64,000 nucleotides of DNA from positions 7,437,001 through 7,501,000 of the forward strand of contig NZ_AP023360.1 of NCBI RefSeq assembly GCF_018326265.1. Direction: 5' to 3'. Below, one piece after another: positions 16,018 through 24,068 of this stretch (position 1 is the stretch's first letter; each line of letters opens with the position of its first letter). The stretch comes from Catellatospora sp. IY07-71. Its GTDB lineage: Bacteria; Actinomycetota; Actinomycetes; Mycobacteriales; Micromonosporaceae. The notes under the pieces are model-generated. The model was not told the origin of the DNA and ran no database searches. It saw only the letters and a program-made list of their open reading frames with translations. A program made the position numbers and the translations under genes.

Positions 16018-17100
16018 TCAGCAGATGCGGGGTAGGGGGTCTCCTACCAGGAGGTCCATGATGCGGGTGCCGCCGAAGCGGGTGCGCAGGAGGACCAGCT
16101 CTGCGGGGTCGGTGTCCACCCGGCCGATGATCGCGGCCTGCTCGCCGAGCGGATGCGCGCGCAGGGCGGCCAGGGCCGCGTCGGCGGCCTCCGGCGCGAC
16201 CACGGCGACGAACCGCCCCTCGCAGGCCACGTACAGCGGGTCGATGCCGAGCAGCTCGGCCGCGCCGCGCACGGTGGGACGGACCGGCACGGACTCCTCG
16301 TCCACGACGACGGTCACCCCGGCCGCCCGCGCGATCTCGTTGAGCACCGTGGCGACTCCGCCGCGGGTCGCGTCCCGCATGCCGCGCACCCCCGCCCCGG
16401 CCGTGTCCAGCAGCGCCGCGGTCAGCTCGTGCAGCGGCGCGGTGTCGCTGCGCAGGTCCACCTCCAGGTCTAGGTCGCCCCGGGCGATCAGGACGGTCAT
16501 GCCGTGATCGCCGACCGGACCGGACACGAGCACCGCGTCGCCCGGACGGGCGCAACCGACGCTGGGCGAGTGCTCGCGTTCGCGTACCCCCACGCCCGCG
16601 GTCGTGATGAAGCAGCCGTCGGCCTGGCCGCGCCGGACCACCTTGGTGTCACCGGCGACGATCCGCACCCCGGCCGCCTGGGCCGCGGCCGCCATCGAGG
16701 CGACGATGCGGACGAGGTCGGCGACGGGGAAACCCTCCTCCAGGATGAACCCGGCGGACAGGTACAGCGGCCGCGCCCCGGCCACGGCGAGATCGTTGAC
16801 GGTACCGTTGACGGCCAGCTCGCCGATGTCGCCGCCGGGGAAGAACAGCGGCGACACCACGTACGAGTCGGTGGTGAACGCCAGCCGCGTCCCGGCCACG
16901 GTCAGCGCCGCGGCGTCGTCGAGCGCGGCCAGCTGCGGGTTGTCGAACGCCTCCAGGAACACAGCCTCGACCAGGCTCTGCGTGGCCTTGCCGCCGGCGC
17001 CGTGGGCCATGGTGAGCCGCTCCTCGCGCACCCGGGCGCGGGCCCGGCGGGCACGGGCGACCCGGTCCATGACGAGTTCCTCGGTGAGGTCCGCGCTCAC
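16018..17100 (-). CDS. hypE: Hydrogenase maturation factor HypE (carbamoyl dehydratase)
   Basis: A 360-residue HypE. It dehydrates the thiocarbamate on its own C-terminal Cys to a thiocyanate and passes cyanide to the Fe on the HypC-HypD complex during [NiFe] cofactor synthesis. The C-terminus is PRIC, carrying the acceptor Cys360. The PurM-like ATP-binding fold shows in MAHGAGGKATQ near the start and in RIVAGDTKVV and GMRDATRGGVATVLNE further on. The GTG at 17100 overlaps the hypD stop by four bases; an ATG ten codons later (17070) is an alternative. Last gene of hypACDE. Confidence 0.96.
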   Translation of the reverse strand: MSADLTEELVMDRVARARRARARVREERLTMAHGAGGKATQSLVEAVFLEAFDNPQLAALDDAAALTVAGTRLAFTTDSYVVSPLFFPGGDIGELAVNGTVNDLAVAGARPLYLSAGFILEEGFPVADLVRIVASMAAAAQAAGVRIVAGDTKVVRRGQADGCFITTAGVGVREREHSPSVGCARPGDAVLVSGPVGDHGMTVLIARGDLDLEVDLRSDTAPLHELTAALLDTAGAGVRGMRDATRGGVATVLNEIARAAGVTVVVDEESVPVRPTVRGAAELLGIDPLYVACEGRFVAVVAPEAADAALAALRAHPLGEQAAIIGRVDTDPAELVLLRTRFGGTRIMDLLVGDPLPRIC

Positions 17101-18224
17101 CGGGCGGTCACCTGCAGCAGCCGCTGCCGGCGGAACCGGCCGAAGTTGTAGTACGCCGCGCAGGCGCCCTCGGGCGACACCATGCAGGTGCCGATGGGCG
17201 TCTCCGGCGTGCACGCGGTGCCGAACACCTTGCACTCCCACGGTTTGAGCACGCCTTTGAGCACCTCGCCGCACTGGCAGGACTGCGGGTCGGCGACCCG
17301 TACGCCGGGCACGTCGAAGCGCCGCTCGGCGTCGAAGTCGGCGTACGCCCCGGTGAGCCTGAGCGCGGAGTGGGAGATGAAGCCCAGGCCCCGCCACTCG
17401 AAGAACGGCCGCAGCTCCAGCACCTCGGCGAGCACCTTGAGCGCGGTGACGTTGCCGTCCCAGGGCACCACCCGGCTGTACTGGTTCTCCACCTCGCAGC
17501 GGCCCTCGCCGAGCTGCGCGAGCAGCATGTCGATCGTGTGCAGGACGTCCAGCGGCTCGAACCCGGCCACGACCAGCGGCTTGCGGTAGTGCTCGGCGAT
17601 GAACCGGTACGGCTCGCACCCGATCACGGTGGACACGTGGCCGGGGCCGAGGAAGCCGTCGAGGCGCTGGTCGGGCGAGTCCAGGATGGCCTTGATCGCC
17701 GGGATGATGGTGACGTGGTTGCAGAAGACGGAGAAGTTGGCCAGGCCTTCCGCCTTCGCGCGCAGCACGGTGACCGCGGTGGACGGGGCGGTGGTCTCGA
17801 ACCCGATCGCCATGAACACGACCTGGCGGTCCGGGTGCTGCCGGGCGATCTTCAGGGCGTCCAGCGGCGAGTACACCATGCGGATGTCGGCGCCGGCCGC
17901 CTTGGCGTCCAGGAAGGAGCCGTCGCCGCCGGGCACCCGCATCATGTCCCCGAACGAGGTCAGGATGACCTCGGGCCGCCGGGCGATGGCGATGGCGTCG
18001 TCGACGCGCCCCATCGGGATGACGCAGACCGGGCAGCCCGGCCCGTGCACGAGCTGCACCTGCTCGGGCAGGTAGTCCTCCAGCCCGTGCTGGTAGATGG
18101 TGTGGGTGTGCCCGCCGCACACCTCCATGAACTTGTAGACGCGGCCCGGCTCGCAGCGGGCGGCGATCCGGGCGGCCAGCGCCCGCGCCTGTTCGGCGTC
18201 GCGGAACTCGTCCACGAAACGCAT
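17097..18224 (-). CDS. hypD: Hydrogenase maturation factor HypD
   Basis: A 375-residue HypD, the iron-sulfur scaffold that with HypC assembles the Fe(CN)2CO unit. Conserved motifs are present: VCGGHTHTIYQHG near residue 38, GPGCPVCVIPMGR near 62-75, the glycine-rich FETTAPST region, and the C-terminal cysteines (SCQCGEVLKG, WECKVFG, GTCMVSPEGAC) that hold the 4Fe-4S cluster. It begins nine bases after hypC and overlaps hypE by four. Confidence 0.97.
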   Translation of the reverse strand: MRFVDEFRDAEQARALAARIAARCEPGRVYKFMEVCGGHTHTIYQHGLEDYLPEQVQLVHGPGCPVCVIPMGRVDDAIAIARRPEVILTSFGDMMRVPGGDGSFLDAKAAGADIRMVYSPLDALKIARQHPDRQVVFMAIGFETTAPSTAVTVLRAKAEGLANFSVFCNHVTIIPAIKAILDSPDQRLDGFLGPGHVSTVIGCEPYRFIAEHYRKPLVVAGFEPLDVLHTIDMLLAQLGEGRCEVENQYSRVVPWDGNVTALKVLAEVLELRPFFEWRGLGFISHSALRLTGAYADFDAERRFDVPGVRVADPQSCQCGEVLKGVLKPWECKVFGTACTPETPIGTCMVSPEGACAAYYNFGRFRRQRLLQVTAR

Positions 18225-18233
18225 CTCGGCCCC

Positions 18234-18506
18234 TTAGTCGATCTTCGAGTTCTGCAGCGCGGCCAGCTCGTCGGTGTACGCGTCGCCGATGCTCTTGAGG
18301 AAGTCCATGGCGGCCCGCGCCTCCGCCTCGTCGATCTTGGACAGCGCGAAGCCGACGTGGATCAGCACCCAGTCGCCCACGCCGATCTCACCGGGTTCGA
18401 GCAGCCCGATGTTGATGGCGCGACGTACGCCGCCGACGTCGACCTGCGCCAGGTCCGGCCGGTCGGTCATGATCTCGACGACCTCGCCGGGGATGCCCAG
18501 GCACAT
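18234..18506 (-). CDS. hypC: Hydrogenase assembly chaperone HypC (canonical)
   Basis: A 90-residue HypC of normal length. It starts MCLGIPGEV, with the essential Cys2 and Pro6 that bind the iron centre and the large-subunit precursor. VGDWVLIHVGFALSKID matches the conserved beta-barrel end. It carries the Fe(CN)2CO group between HypD and the hydrogenase large subunit. It is only four bases from hypA. A second, non-canonical HypC-like protein is encoded at 28350-28604. Confidence 0.96.
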   Translation of the reverse strand: MCLGIPGEVVEIMTDRPDLAQVDVGGVRRAINIGLLEPGEIGVGDWVLIHVGFALSKIDEAEARAAMDFLKSIGDAYTDELAALQNSKID

Positions 18507-18510
18507 GCGC

Positions 18511-18855
18511 TCAGGCCGTCCGGTCGGCGACGTGCAACTCTTCGAGGATGAGGTCGTCGCCGCCGGTGACCACCACGTCCGCGCTGCCGCAGTGCCCGCA
18601 CACCGGCAGCATGTCCAGGGACTGCTCGTGGCGCCCGCACGCCGCGCAGGCCACGTGGGCCGGCACGGTCACCATGTCGATCTCGGCGCCGTCGGCGGTG
18701 GTGCCCGTGGCGACGAGCGCGAAGCCCTGCTTGAGCGCGGGCTCGGCGACCCCGTGCCGCACGCCGATGCGCACCTTCACCCGGTTGACCCGCCGCCCGT
18801 CGGCGCGCTGGGTGACCGCGCCGAGGATGCTCTCACAGAGCCCGATTTCATGCAT
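18511..18855 (-). CDS. hypA: Nickel metallochaperone HypA
   Basis: A 114-residue HypA, which delivers nickel to the hydrogenase precursor. The N-terminal Met-His-Glu binds nickel, and two Cys pairs (CAACG and CGHCG, about residues 70-90) form the zinc site. AAAGGAGG precedes the ATG at 18855. It is the first gene of the hypACDE operon. Its usual partner, the GTPase HypB, is not encoded in this window. Confidence 0.95.
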   Translation of the reverse strand: MHEIGLCESILGAVTQRADGRRVNRVKVRIGVRHGVAEPALKQGFALVATGTTADGAEIDMVTVPAHVACAACGRHEQSLDMLPVCGHCGSADVVVTGGDDLILEELHVADRTA

Positions 18856-19239
18856 TTCTGCCTCCTTTGTTCCGATTACCCAACGCGGTTTCGGCCGCTA
18901 CGGAAACGAAGCGGGAGCCACTTTCCGCATCGCGCCACGGCATGGGCGCCAGGGCCGGACAGGCGGGTCACGAGGCTGGATGTCCGGTCGCGGAGCCACG
19001 GGCGTGCCGCGCGGCACACCGCCGGCGAGCGCCATCCACCCGCGGAGAGAGTAGACTGATGACTAGATCCAGAATCGTCGATTTTTTCACCCGCCCGATG
19101 GCCGGGGGTCGGCGATGGCGCGCCAAGCAGGCGCATACCGACGCGTCGGCCCTGCCCGGGCTCCGCGGCGTCGTGACGCTCTCCGATCGCGGAGACGGCG
19201 ACTCGACCGGCTCTGGCGACTAGGGCCCAGGAGCGAGAA
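18856..19239. other. Intergenic region between divergent hypA and SnoaL-like genes
   Basis: About 380 bases that should contain the promoters of hypA (minus) and the plus-strand gene at 19240. The only reading frame with any support is the weak 54-codon frame at 19059-19223. No convincing promoter consensus or palindrome stood out. Confidence 0.4.
19059..19223 (+). CDS. Possible small protein, unknown
   Basis: A 54-codon frame beginning MTRSRIVDFFTRP with a purine-rich stretch (GGAGAGAG) upstream and ending 16 bases before the SnoaL-like gene. The composition is basic then acidic, with no recognisable domain. It could equally be part of the leader of the next gene. Confidence 0.25.
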   Translation: MTRSRIVDFFTRPMAGGRRWRAKQAHTDASALPGLRGVVTLSDRGDGDSTGSGD

Positions 19240-19950
19240 ATGACGAAACATCCCACCACCATGCCGATGCGCGCGCACCGGCCTGCCGACCTGCCTCGCC
19301 GCGGGTCCGACGGCGCCGAGGCGCGCCGGCTGATCGCCGAACTCGGCCCCGGCTTCAACGCCCGCACCGTACGGGTGCTGACCGAAGGCGACCTGGTCGC
19401 GGTGCACGGTGTCCACGACGACGGCGGCGTCGCGAGGGCCGGCTTCGACGTGTTCCGCATCGACCGCGGCCGGCTCGCCGAGCACTGGGCCGCCCACCAG
19501 GCGGTCGTCGCCGAGACCGCCAGCGGGAACAGCCAGACCGACGGTCCCGCCGACGTCACCCGGCCGCAGCAGGGCGCCCGTAACGGAAGGCTCGTCGACT
19601 ACCTGATCGACACGATCCTCATCGGCCGCAAGCACGACCGGCTGAAGCACTTCTTCGTGGCGGACCTGATCCAGCACGATCCGCTGGTCGGGAACGGGGT
19701 CAAGGCGCTCACCGCCGCCTGGCGGACGCCTGGGACGTGCTACGAACGCCGGCACACCACGATCGCCGACGGCGAGTTCGTGCTGACCGTCTCCACCGGG
19801 ACCGTGCGGCACGCACCGCGCGTGTTCTACGACCTGTTCCGGGTCGACCGGGGCATGGTCGTCGAGCACTGGAACGTCACCACGGAGCGCGGCGGCCTGC
19901 CCTCGCCAGCCACGGTGGCGACCACGGCAGCGGACGGACAGGGATCATGA
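19240..19950 (+). CDS. Tandem SnoaL-like (NTF2-fold) protein
   Basis: A 236-residue protein made of two related halves. Both contain the SnoaL-like core: FDVFRIDRGRLAEHW in the first and YDLFRVDRGMVVEHW in the second, each preceded by a beta-strand of the (L)VxVH/TVSTG type. The second half also has LVDYLIDTILIGRKHD and IQHDPLVGNG, typical of predicted SnoaL-like aldol-condensation proteins. The first half is shortened. AGGAGCGAGAA precedes the ATG. It overlaps the next gene by four bases. Its role between two hydrogenase operons is unknown. Confidence 0.75.
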   Translation: MTKHPTTMPMRAHRPADLPRRGSDGAEARRLIAELGPGFNARTVRVLTEGDLVAVHGVHDDGGVARAGFDVFRIDRGRLAEHWAAHQAVVAETASGNSQTDGPADVTRPQQGARNGRLVDYLIDTILIGRKHDRLKHFFVADLIQHDPLVGNGVKALTAAWRTPGTCYERRHTTIADGEFVLTVSTGTVRHAPRVFYDLFRVDRGMVVEHWNVTTERGGLPSPATVATTAADGQGS

Positions 19951-20420
19951 ACCCGCGTGTCGGCCCGCCCGACCTGATGGGCCTGGTACCCGGGTCCGCG
20001 CAGCGTACGCAGCGGCTGCGCCTGGCGCACAGCCGCGGCGACGAGGAGCTGCTCGATGGCGGATGGTGGCCGTACTCGCTGGATCCCGCGGAGGAACTGC
20101 CCGGACTCGTCATGGCCGTCGACGAGATCCATGGACCGGTCGTCGGCGTGGTGCTCGGGGCCGACGGCTGGCATCCCCAGCCGGTGGCGCTGCACGTCGG
20201 GGGCCGCTGGATCGGGATCGACTACTTCGCCAGCCAGCCCGCGAGCCTGCTGACCGCGCTCTGTACGGGCGGCCGGCGGGTGGACCTGCTCGTGGTCGCG
20301 CCGCAGACCTCGTGGGAGCTCGCCGCCAAGGCGATGCTGCAGGCGGCGCAGGCCGGCAACCGGGTGACCGCCCCGCACATCATGCCCGGCGTGGAACGGG
20401 CGGCCGCGTCCCCGCGATGA
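19947..20420 (+). CDS. DUF5994-like protein
   Basis: A 157-residue soluble protein without signal or membrane segments. The motif GDEELLDGGWWPYSLDPAEELPGLV near residues 31-55 (a Trp-rich stretch after an Asp/Glu run) and RWIGIDYF in the centre resemble DUF5994, an actinobacterial family of unknown function. It is coupled to the SnoaL-like gene through an ATGA overlap. A strong hairpin follows. Confidence 0.65.
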   Translation: MNPRVGPPDLMGLVPGSAQRTQRLRLAHSRGDEELLDGGWWPYSLDPAEELPGLVMAVDEIHGPVVGVVLGADGWHPQPVALHVGGRWIGIDYFASQPASLLTALCTGGRRVDLLVVAPQTSWELAAKAMLQAAQAGNRVTAPHIMPGVERAAASPR

Positions 20421-20452
20421 CCGGCCCGGCGGCCTCGCCCGCTGCGTGCGGT

Positions 20453-20488
20453 GAGGCCGCCTGCCGTGCGTGCACGGCAGGCGGCCTC
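20453..20488. terminator. Bidirectional hairpin terminator
   Basis: A perfect 16-bp stem (20453-20468 with 20473-20488) with a four-base loop, between the plus-strand DUF5994-like gene and the last gene of the hydrogenase structural operon. It can stop both convergent transcripts. Confidence 0.8.
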
Positions 20489-20509
20489 GGCCTTCGCGGT
20501 GCCCACGCC

Positions 20510-20617
20510 TCACATGTTGCGGATCCTGAAGTAGCGCTTCATGTCCGGGAACGTGCGCACCAGCACCGCGACGACACCGGCCGCGACCAGCCCGGTCACC
20601 ACCCGCTTGAGCGTCAT
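20510..20617 (-). CDS. 35-residue membrane peptide of the hydrogenase operon (DUF6893-like)
   Basis: A very short gene starting MTLKRVVTGLVAAGVVAVLV, with one hydrophobic helix followed by a basic amphipathic tail (MKRYFRIRN). Its ATG overlaps the protease stop by four bases, so it is part of the operon. A peptide of this kind recurs at the end of actinobacterial group 1h hydrogenase clusters; it may help hold the enzyme at the membrane, but this is inference. Confidence 0.7.
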   Translation of the reverse strand: MTLKRVVTGLVAAGVVAVLVRTFPDMKRYFRIRNM

Positions 20618-21306
20618 ACCCTCACCTCCCTCGCCTGATCGTCGTCCAGCAGCGACGCGGCCGCCACGGCGAGCGAGGCCGCCGGACCGTCCGCGAGCGG
20701 GACCACCGGCTCGTCGGCGAGCGAAGCCACCAGGTCCTCCGCGACCGAGGGCGCGGGTTCGTCCGCCAGCAGCCCCGCAGGCAGCGGCGCGGTGCCGGAC
20801 ACCGCGGCCCGGCCCGCCGCCCACAGTTGCCGCACCAGCTCCGCGGCCACCTCCACCGCCGCCTCGACCGGCGGGCTCAGGCCCATCCGCTCGCTCAGCT
20901 CGGCGGGCTCACAGCCGACCAGCAGCACCCGGCCGGGCGCGCTGCCGCAGCTGTCCAGCAGGTCCAGCACCCGCTGCGGCTGCATGCCGTGCGGGTCCAC
21001 CAGCACCGGCCCGTCGTCGGCGCGCCGCTCCGCCCGGTCGGCCAAGCTGATCTCCAGCAGCCGTACCGTGCCCGGCGCGTCCCCGCGCTGGTCCACGTCG
21101 ATCAGGACCGTCGCGTCGTAGCCGGCCATCAGGTCGTACGCCAGGTGCACGCCGCGGATGCCGTAGTCGGCCAGCCGCGCCCAGGCCGGACACGGCTCGG
21201 CGGCCAGCCGCTGCGCGACCGCCACCCCGAAGCCGTCGTCGCCCAGGAACACGTTGCCCAGCCCGGCGAACAGCACCTTGCGCGGCAGCACCCCACCCGT
21301 GCTCAT
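20614..21306 (-). CDS. Hydrogenase maturation protease (HyaD/HybD type)
   Basis: A 230-residue endopeptidase that removes the C-terminal tail of the large subunit after nickel insertion. The family motif GLGNVFLGDDGFGV has the metal-binding Asp, and YDATVLIDVDQRG and DPHGMQP (His) supply the other ligands. The core ends near residue 165; the extra 65 residues form an Ala/Asp-rich tail (DEP repeats) not needed for catalysis. The start overlaps the previous gene by four bases. Its target is the large subunit at 24684-26459. Confidence 0.92.
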   Translation of the reverse strand: MSTGGVLPRKVLFAGLGNVFLGDDGFGVAVAQRLAAEPCPAWARLADYGIRGVHLAYDLMAGYDATVLIDVDQRGDAPGTVRLLEISLADRAERRADDGPVLVDPHGMQPQRVLDLLDSCGSAPGRVLLVGCEPAELSERMGLSPPVEAAVEVAAELVRQLWAAGRAAVSGTAPLPAGLLADEPAPSVAEDLVASLADEPVVPLADGPAASLAVAAASLLDDDQAREVRV

Positions 21307-22772
21307 GCGGACACCACCGTGACCTCCTCGGGTGCGAAGTAGCGGAAGCGGCCCTGCAGGATCTGCAGGTCGACGCCGGGATCGTCGTCGAGGGTCACCG
21401 CGAGGTGGGTCGCGCCGTCCACGTCCAGCAGCACGGCCCGCACGGTCGCGATCCGGTCGGCCAGGAACATGTCCTGCGCGTCGCTGCGCCGCCCGGTGCC
21501 CGGACGCAGCCGCACCCGGCTCCCCCGCCCGACCGCGACACCGCCGATGACGACCGTGTCCCGCTCCGGGTCCACCGACCGGTCGGCACCCGGGTCCCAC
21601 CACGGCCGGCCGGTATCGAAGAGATCAGCCTGCGCGGTGGCGGGGGTCGCCGGGCGCAGGCCGCGGATCGCGCCGTGCAGCCGCTCGAAGACCTCCGGTG
21701 GCAGGTTCTCCGCCCGGCCCAGCAGTGCGCTCCCCCGCGGGTCGGTCGCCCGCACCTGCGCCTTCTCCTCGTCGGTCAGGGTGAGGGTACGCAGCACCAG
21801 CAGCTCGTCGATCTCCGTCGAGTCGAACATGTCCCCGGGGCTCTCCGGCGCGACGGCCGGGTGGTCGTACAGGATCACCGGCGCGGACAGCACCACGTCC
21901 CGGCTGCCCTCGGGCCCGAGCAGCACCGGCCAGCTGCGCACCTGATGGCACTCGCGCACGGCGGGCATGGCCCACTCCGGCGGATCGAGCAGCGACAGGA
22001 ACGCGCCGTCCGTCACCGCGAACACGCTGTGCGCCGCGATCAGCGAGTGCCGCAACGCCTCCGGCCGCTCCAGCGACCCGTCCATCGCGAACCCGCCCCC
22101 GGCGTCAGGAAGGGCACCTTCTACTACGGAATCCGAGCCGAGTTGCTGCTCGTCTCGCTGACGCGAGCCGACGAAGGTGCCCTTCCTTGCGTCGGTGTGG
22201 TTGGTGGCGGTGGCGGTGAGGCGGAGCAGGCCGTAGGGGCCGGGGAGGAGGTCGGCGTGCAGGCGCAGTTCGCCGCGCAGCCGGTGGCGGACGCGGCGCA
22301 GGCGGACGGTGGCGGAGAGGTGTTCGTGCTCCTCGCCGCCGGGGATGTCGAAGAACTCGGCGTGTTCGGGGGCGCCGACCAGGTCGGCCGGGGCGAGGAG
22401 CAGGTCGGCGGACTGCTCGACGGCCTCGTCGAAGGGATGGTGGGGCACGCCGTCGACGACGGCCTCGGGGACCTCGCGCCAGCCGTCGCCGGTGTGCCGC
22501 TCGACGGTGCGGGACTGGGCCTGCAGGAAGCGCAGCCGCCAGTGCAGGCGGGCGCCCAGCTGCGGCTCCAGCAGCAGCTCGGTACGGCTCCAGCTGTGCT
22601 CGCCGAGCGCGTCGTCGGCGTACGCGGGCGGCACGAGCACCCCGAACTGCCAGCGCATCCGGTTCTTCGCCGCCGAGGCGCGGTACGGGTAGAGCAGGTA
22701 ACCCTCGTAGAGGACCGCGTCGGCGACCGCGCGGGCCTGCTCGAAGGGGTCGGTCACCGCGGTGTCGGGCAC
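21303..22772 (-). CDS. Hydrogenase-cluster accessory protein, carries an in-frame repeat insertion
   Basis: A 489-residue cytosolic protein of a family that accompanies actinobacterial high-affinity hydrogenases; its function is unknown. The N-terminal part has AVLYEGYLLYPYRASAAKNRMRWQFG, and the middle has LRHSLIAAHSVFAV and ILYDHPAVAPESPGDMFD. The C-terminal 70 residues form a small beta-rich domain (VIGGVAVGRGSRVRLRPG). The GTG at 22772 is chosen because GAGGAGGA lies upstream; it overlaps DUF6084 by 19 bases. Codons from 22102-22193 include a hairpin element that adds 29 residues (starting RKGTFVGSRQ) and duplicates Asp-Ala. Removing them gives the continuous text NHTDAGGGFAMDGS. Confidence 0.8.
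   Translation of the reverse strand: MPDTAVTDPFEQARAVADAVLYEGYLLYPYRASAAKNRMRWQFGVLVPPAYADDALGEHSWSRTELLLEPQLGARLHWRLRFLQAQSRTVERHTGDGWREVPEAVVDGVPHHPFDEAVEQSADLLLAPADLVGAPEHAEFFDIPGGEEHEHLSATVRLRRVRHRLRGELRLHADLLPGPYGLLRLTATATNHTDARKGTFVGSRQRDEQQLGSDSVVEGALPDAGGGFAMDGSLERPEALRHSLIAAHSVFAVTDGAFLSLLDPPEWAMPAVRECHQVRSWPVLLGPEGSRDVVLSAPVILYDHPAVAPESPGDMFDSTEIDELLVLRTLTLTDEEKAQVRATDPRGSALLGRAENLPPEVFERLHGAIRGLRPATPATAQADLFDTGRPWWDPGADRSVDPERDTVVIGGVAVGRGSRVRLRPGTGRRSDAQDMFLADRIATVRAVLLDVDGATHLAVTLDDDPGVDLQILQGRFRYFAPEEVTVVSA
22107..22188. mobile_element. 82-bp MITE-like hairpin element inside a coding sequence
   Basis: The arms 22107-22121 (AGGAAGGGCACCTTC) and 22173-22187 are perfect 15-bp inverted repeats. 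GCGTC stands on each side (22102-22106 and 22189-22193), as a 5-bp target duplication. Element plus one duplication is 87 bp, a multiple of three, so the host frame survives. Arms like these recur in Micromonosporaceae genomes as far as I recall; a genome search would settle that. Confidence 0.75.
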
Positions 22773-23425
22773 AGGGCGTCCTCCTCGGACGAGCGGGAGA
22801 GCAGGGCGGTCAGCGCCTCGTCGGCGGTGGGCACGGCGTGGCGGGCCTGGTGGCGCAGCAGCGCGTCGACGGTGTCGCGGCGCAGCCGCAGCCAGGCGGC
22901 GCCGGGAAAGTACAGATCCATCAGCTCGCGCCACACCGCCACCGGCAGGGCGTACCTCGCCTCGCGGTCCCAGGGCACCCGCCCCACCCGCACCCCGTCC
23001 GGGTCGCCGGGGCCGGGCGCGGTGAACATGGTGCCGCTGAACAGCAGCGTCACCGGCACCGTGCCCTCGGCCAGCGCGTGCAGGTACTTGCCCAGGCCCG
23101 GTTCGAGGTCGTAGGTGCAGGGCACCATCAGGTCGTACTCGGTGCGGCCGGTGAAGCCGGGCACGGCCGCGGCGACGGTGGCGAAGTGCAGCGCCTGCAT
23201 GCTGGTCGCCCAGCGCTCGGGCGTCCCGAACACGCCGTGCAGGCCCGCCGCCTCGGCCGGGGCGTACCGCCTGGCCCGGGGGTCGATGCGCAGCTGGACG
23301 CTGAGGATCAGCGCATGCACGCGTACGCCCTCGGGCGCGCTGATGCCGAGCCGGAAGCGCAGCGTCGGCGCCGCGGACCAGCGCTCGGGCTGCACGTCCG
23401 AACAGGAGAAGGTCAGCTCAGCCAC
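22754..23425 (-). CDS. DUF6084-like hydrogenase-cluster protein
   Basis: A 223-residue protein without membrane segments. The N-terminus (AELTFSCSDVQPERWSAAPTLRFRLGI) reads as beta strands, followed by VHALILSVQLRIDPRARRY and a central YDLMVPCTYDLEPGLGKYL. The GTG start overlaps the DUF5947 stop by eight bases and its end overlaps the next gene. The family is known almost only beside actinobacterial [NiFe]-hydrogenase genes. A role in assembly or electron transfer is assumed from context alone. Confidence 0.75.
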   Translation of the reverse strand: MAELTFSCSDVQPERWSAAPTLRFRLGISAPEGVRVHALILSVQLRIDPRARRYAPAEAAGLHGVFGTPERWATSMQALHFATVAAAVPGFTGRTEYDLMVPCTYDLEPGLGKYLHALAEGTVPVTLLFSGTMFTAPGPGDPDGVRVGRVPWDREARYALPVAVWRELMDLYFPGAAWLRLRRDTVDALLRHQARHAVPTADEALTALLSRSSEEDALCPTPR

Positions 23426-24068
23426 CGGTCACCCCAGCCGCCAGCGGCTCGGGCGCGGGCACGGCGCGCGAGCGCACCTCGGCGAGGAAGCCGTCGATCG
23501 CGGCATGCGCCTGCTCGCCGCCGTCGAAGCCGCGCCAGTGCGTGCGCACCAGCCCGACCAGGCGGTAGCAGGCGTCGATCGGCACCGCGTGACACGACGG
23601 CCCGTCCGGCCCGGCTTGCACCAGCAGCGCCATCACGTCGGCCGGCAGCGCCGCCGTGTAGGGATGCCGCGCCAGCAGCTGCGCCCACACCTGCGGCGGC
23701 AGCTGCGACTCGGCGGCCCCGGCCGGGCTCGGATAGAGCGCCACCGGGTGCCCGAGCACGCTGTTGACGAACACGAACACCAGCCGCACCGGCACGTCCA
23801 GCGCCGCCCAGTCCGTTGCGGACAGTGGAAAACCGGGCAGCGCGACGTACTCCCGCGGCACCGCCGCGAACCTCCGCCCCGGCGCCATGTCCGGACCCGG
23901 CACGAACAGCAGGTAGCAGGCCTGGCAGGCGCAGGGCAGCGAGCGGCCGGTCACGTCAACCAGGTGATCATGCTCGGCCGGGATCGGCACGGCGCACAGC
24001 TCGCAGCGCTCCGGCGCCGCCCGCGCGGGCTCGGCGGGCGGCGCGGTCAGGTAACGCCGCAGGCTCAT
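23418..24068 (-). CDS. DUF5947-like hydrogenase-cluster protein
   Basis: A 216-residue protein with an N-terminal Cys-rich segment: CELCAVPIPAEHDHLVD and later CACQACYLLF (about residues 18-60) give two Cys pairs able to bind a metal or an iron-sulfur cluster. The rest is helical, including PSPAGAAESQLPPQVWAQLL and a WRGFDGGEQA motif. The ATG overlaps the NifU-like stop by four bases. The family is confined to hydrogenase clusters; the cysteines make an electron-transfer or rubredoxin-like role possible. Confidence 0.75.
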   Translation of the reverse strand: MSLRRYLTAPPAEPARAAPERCELCAVPIPAEHDHLVDVTGRSLPCACQACYLLFVPGPDMAPGRRFAAVPREYVALPGFPLSATDWAALDVPVRLVFVFVNSVLGHPVALYPSPAGAAESQLPPQVWAQLLARHPYTAALPADVMALLVQAGPDGPSCHAVPIDACYRLVGLVRTHWRGFDGGEQAHAAIDGFLAEVRSRAVPAPEPLAAGVTGG

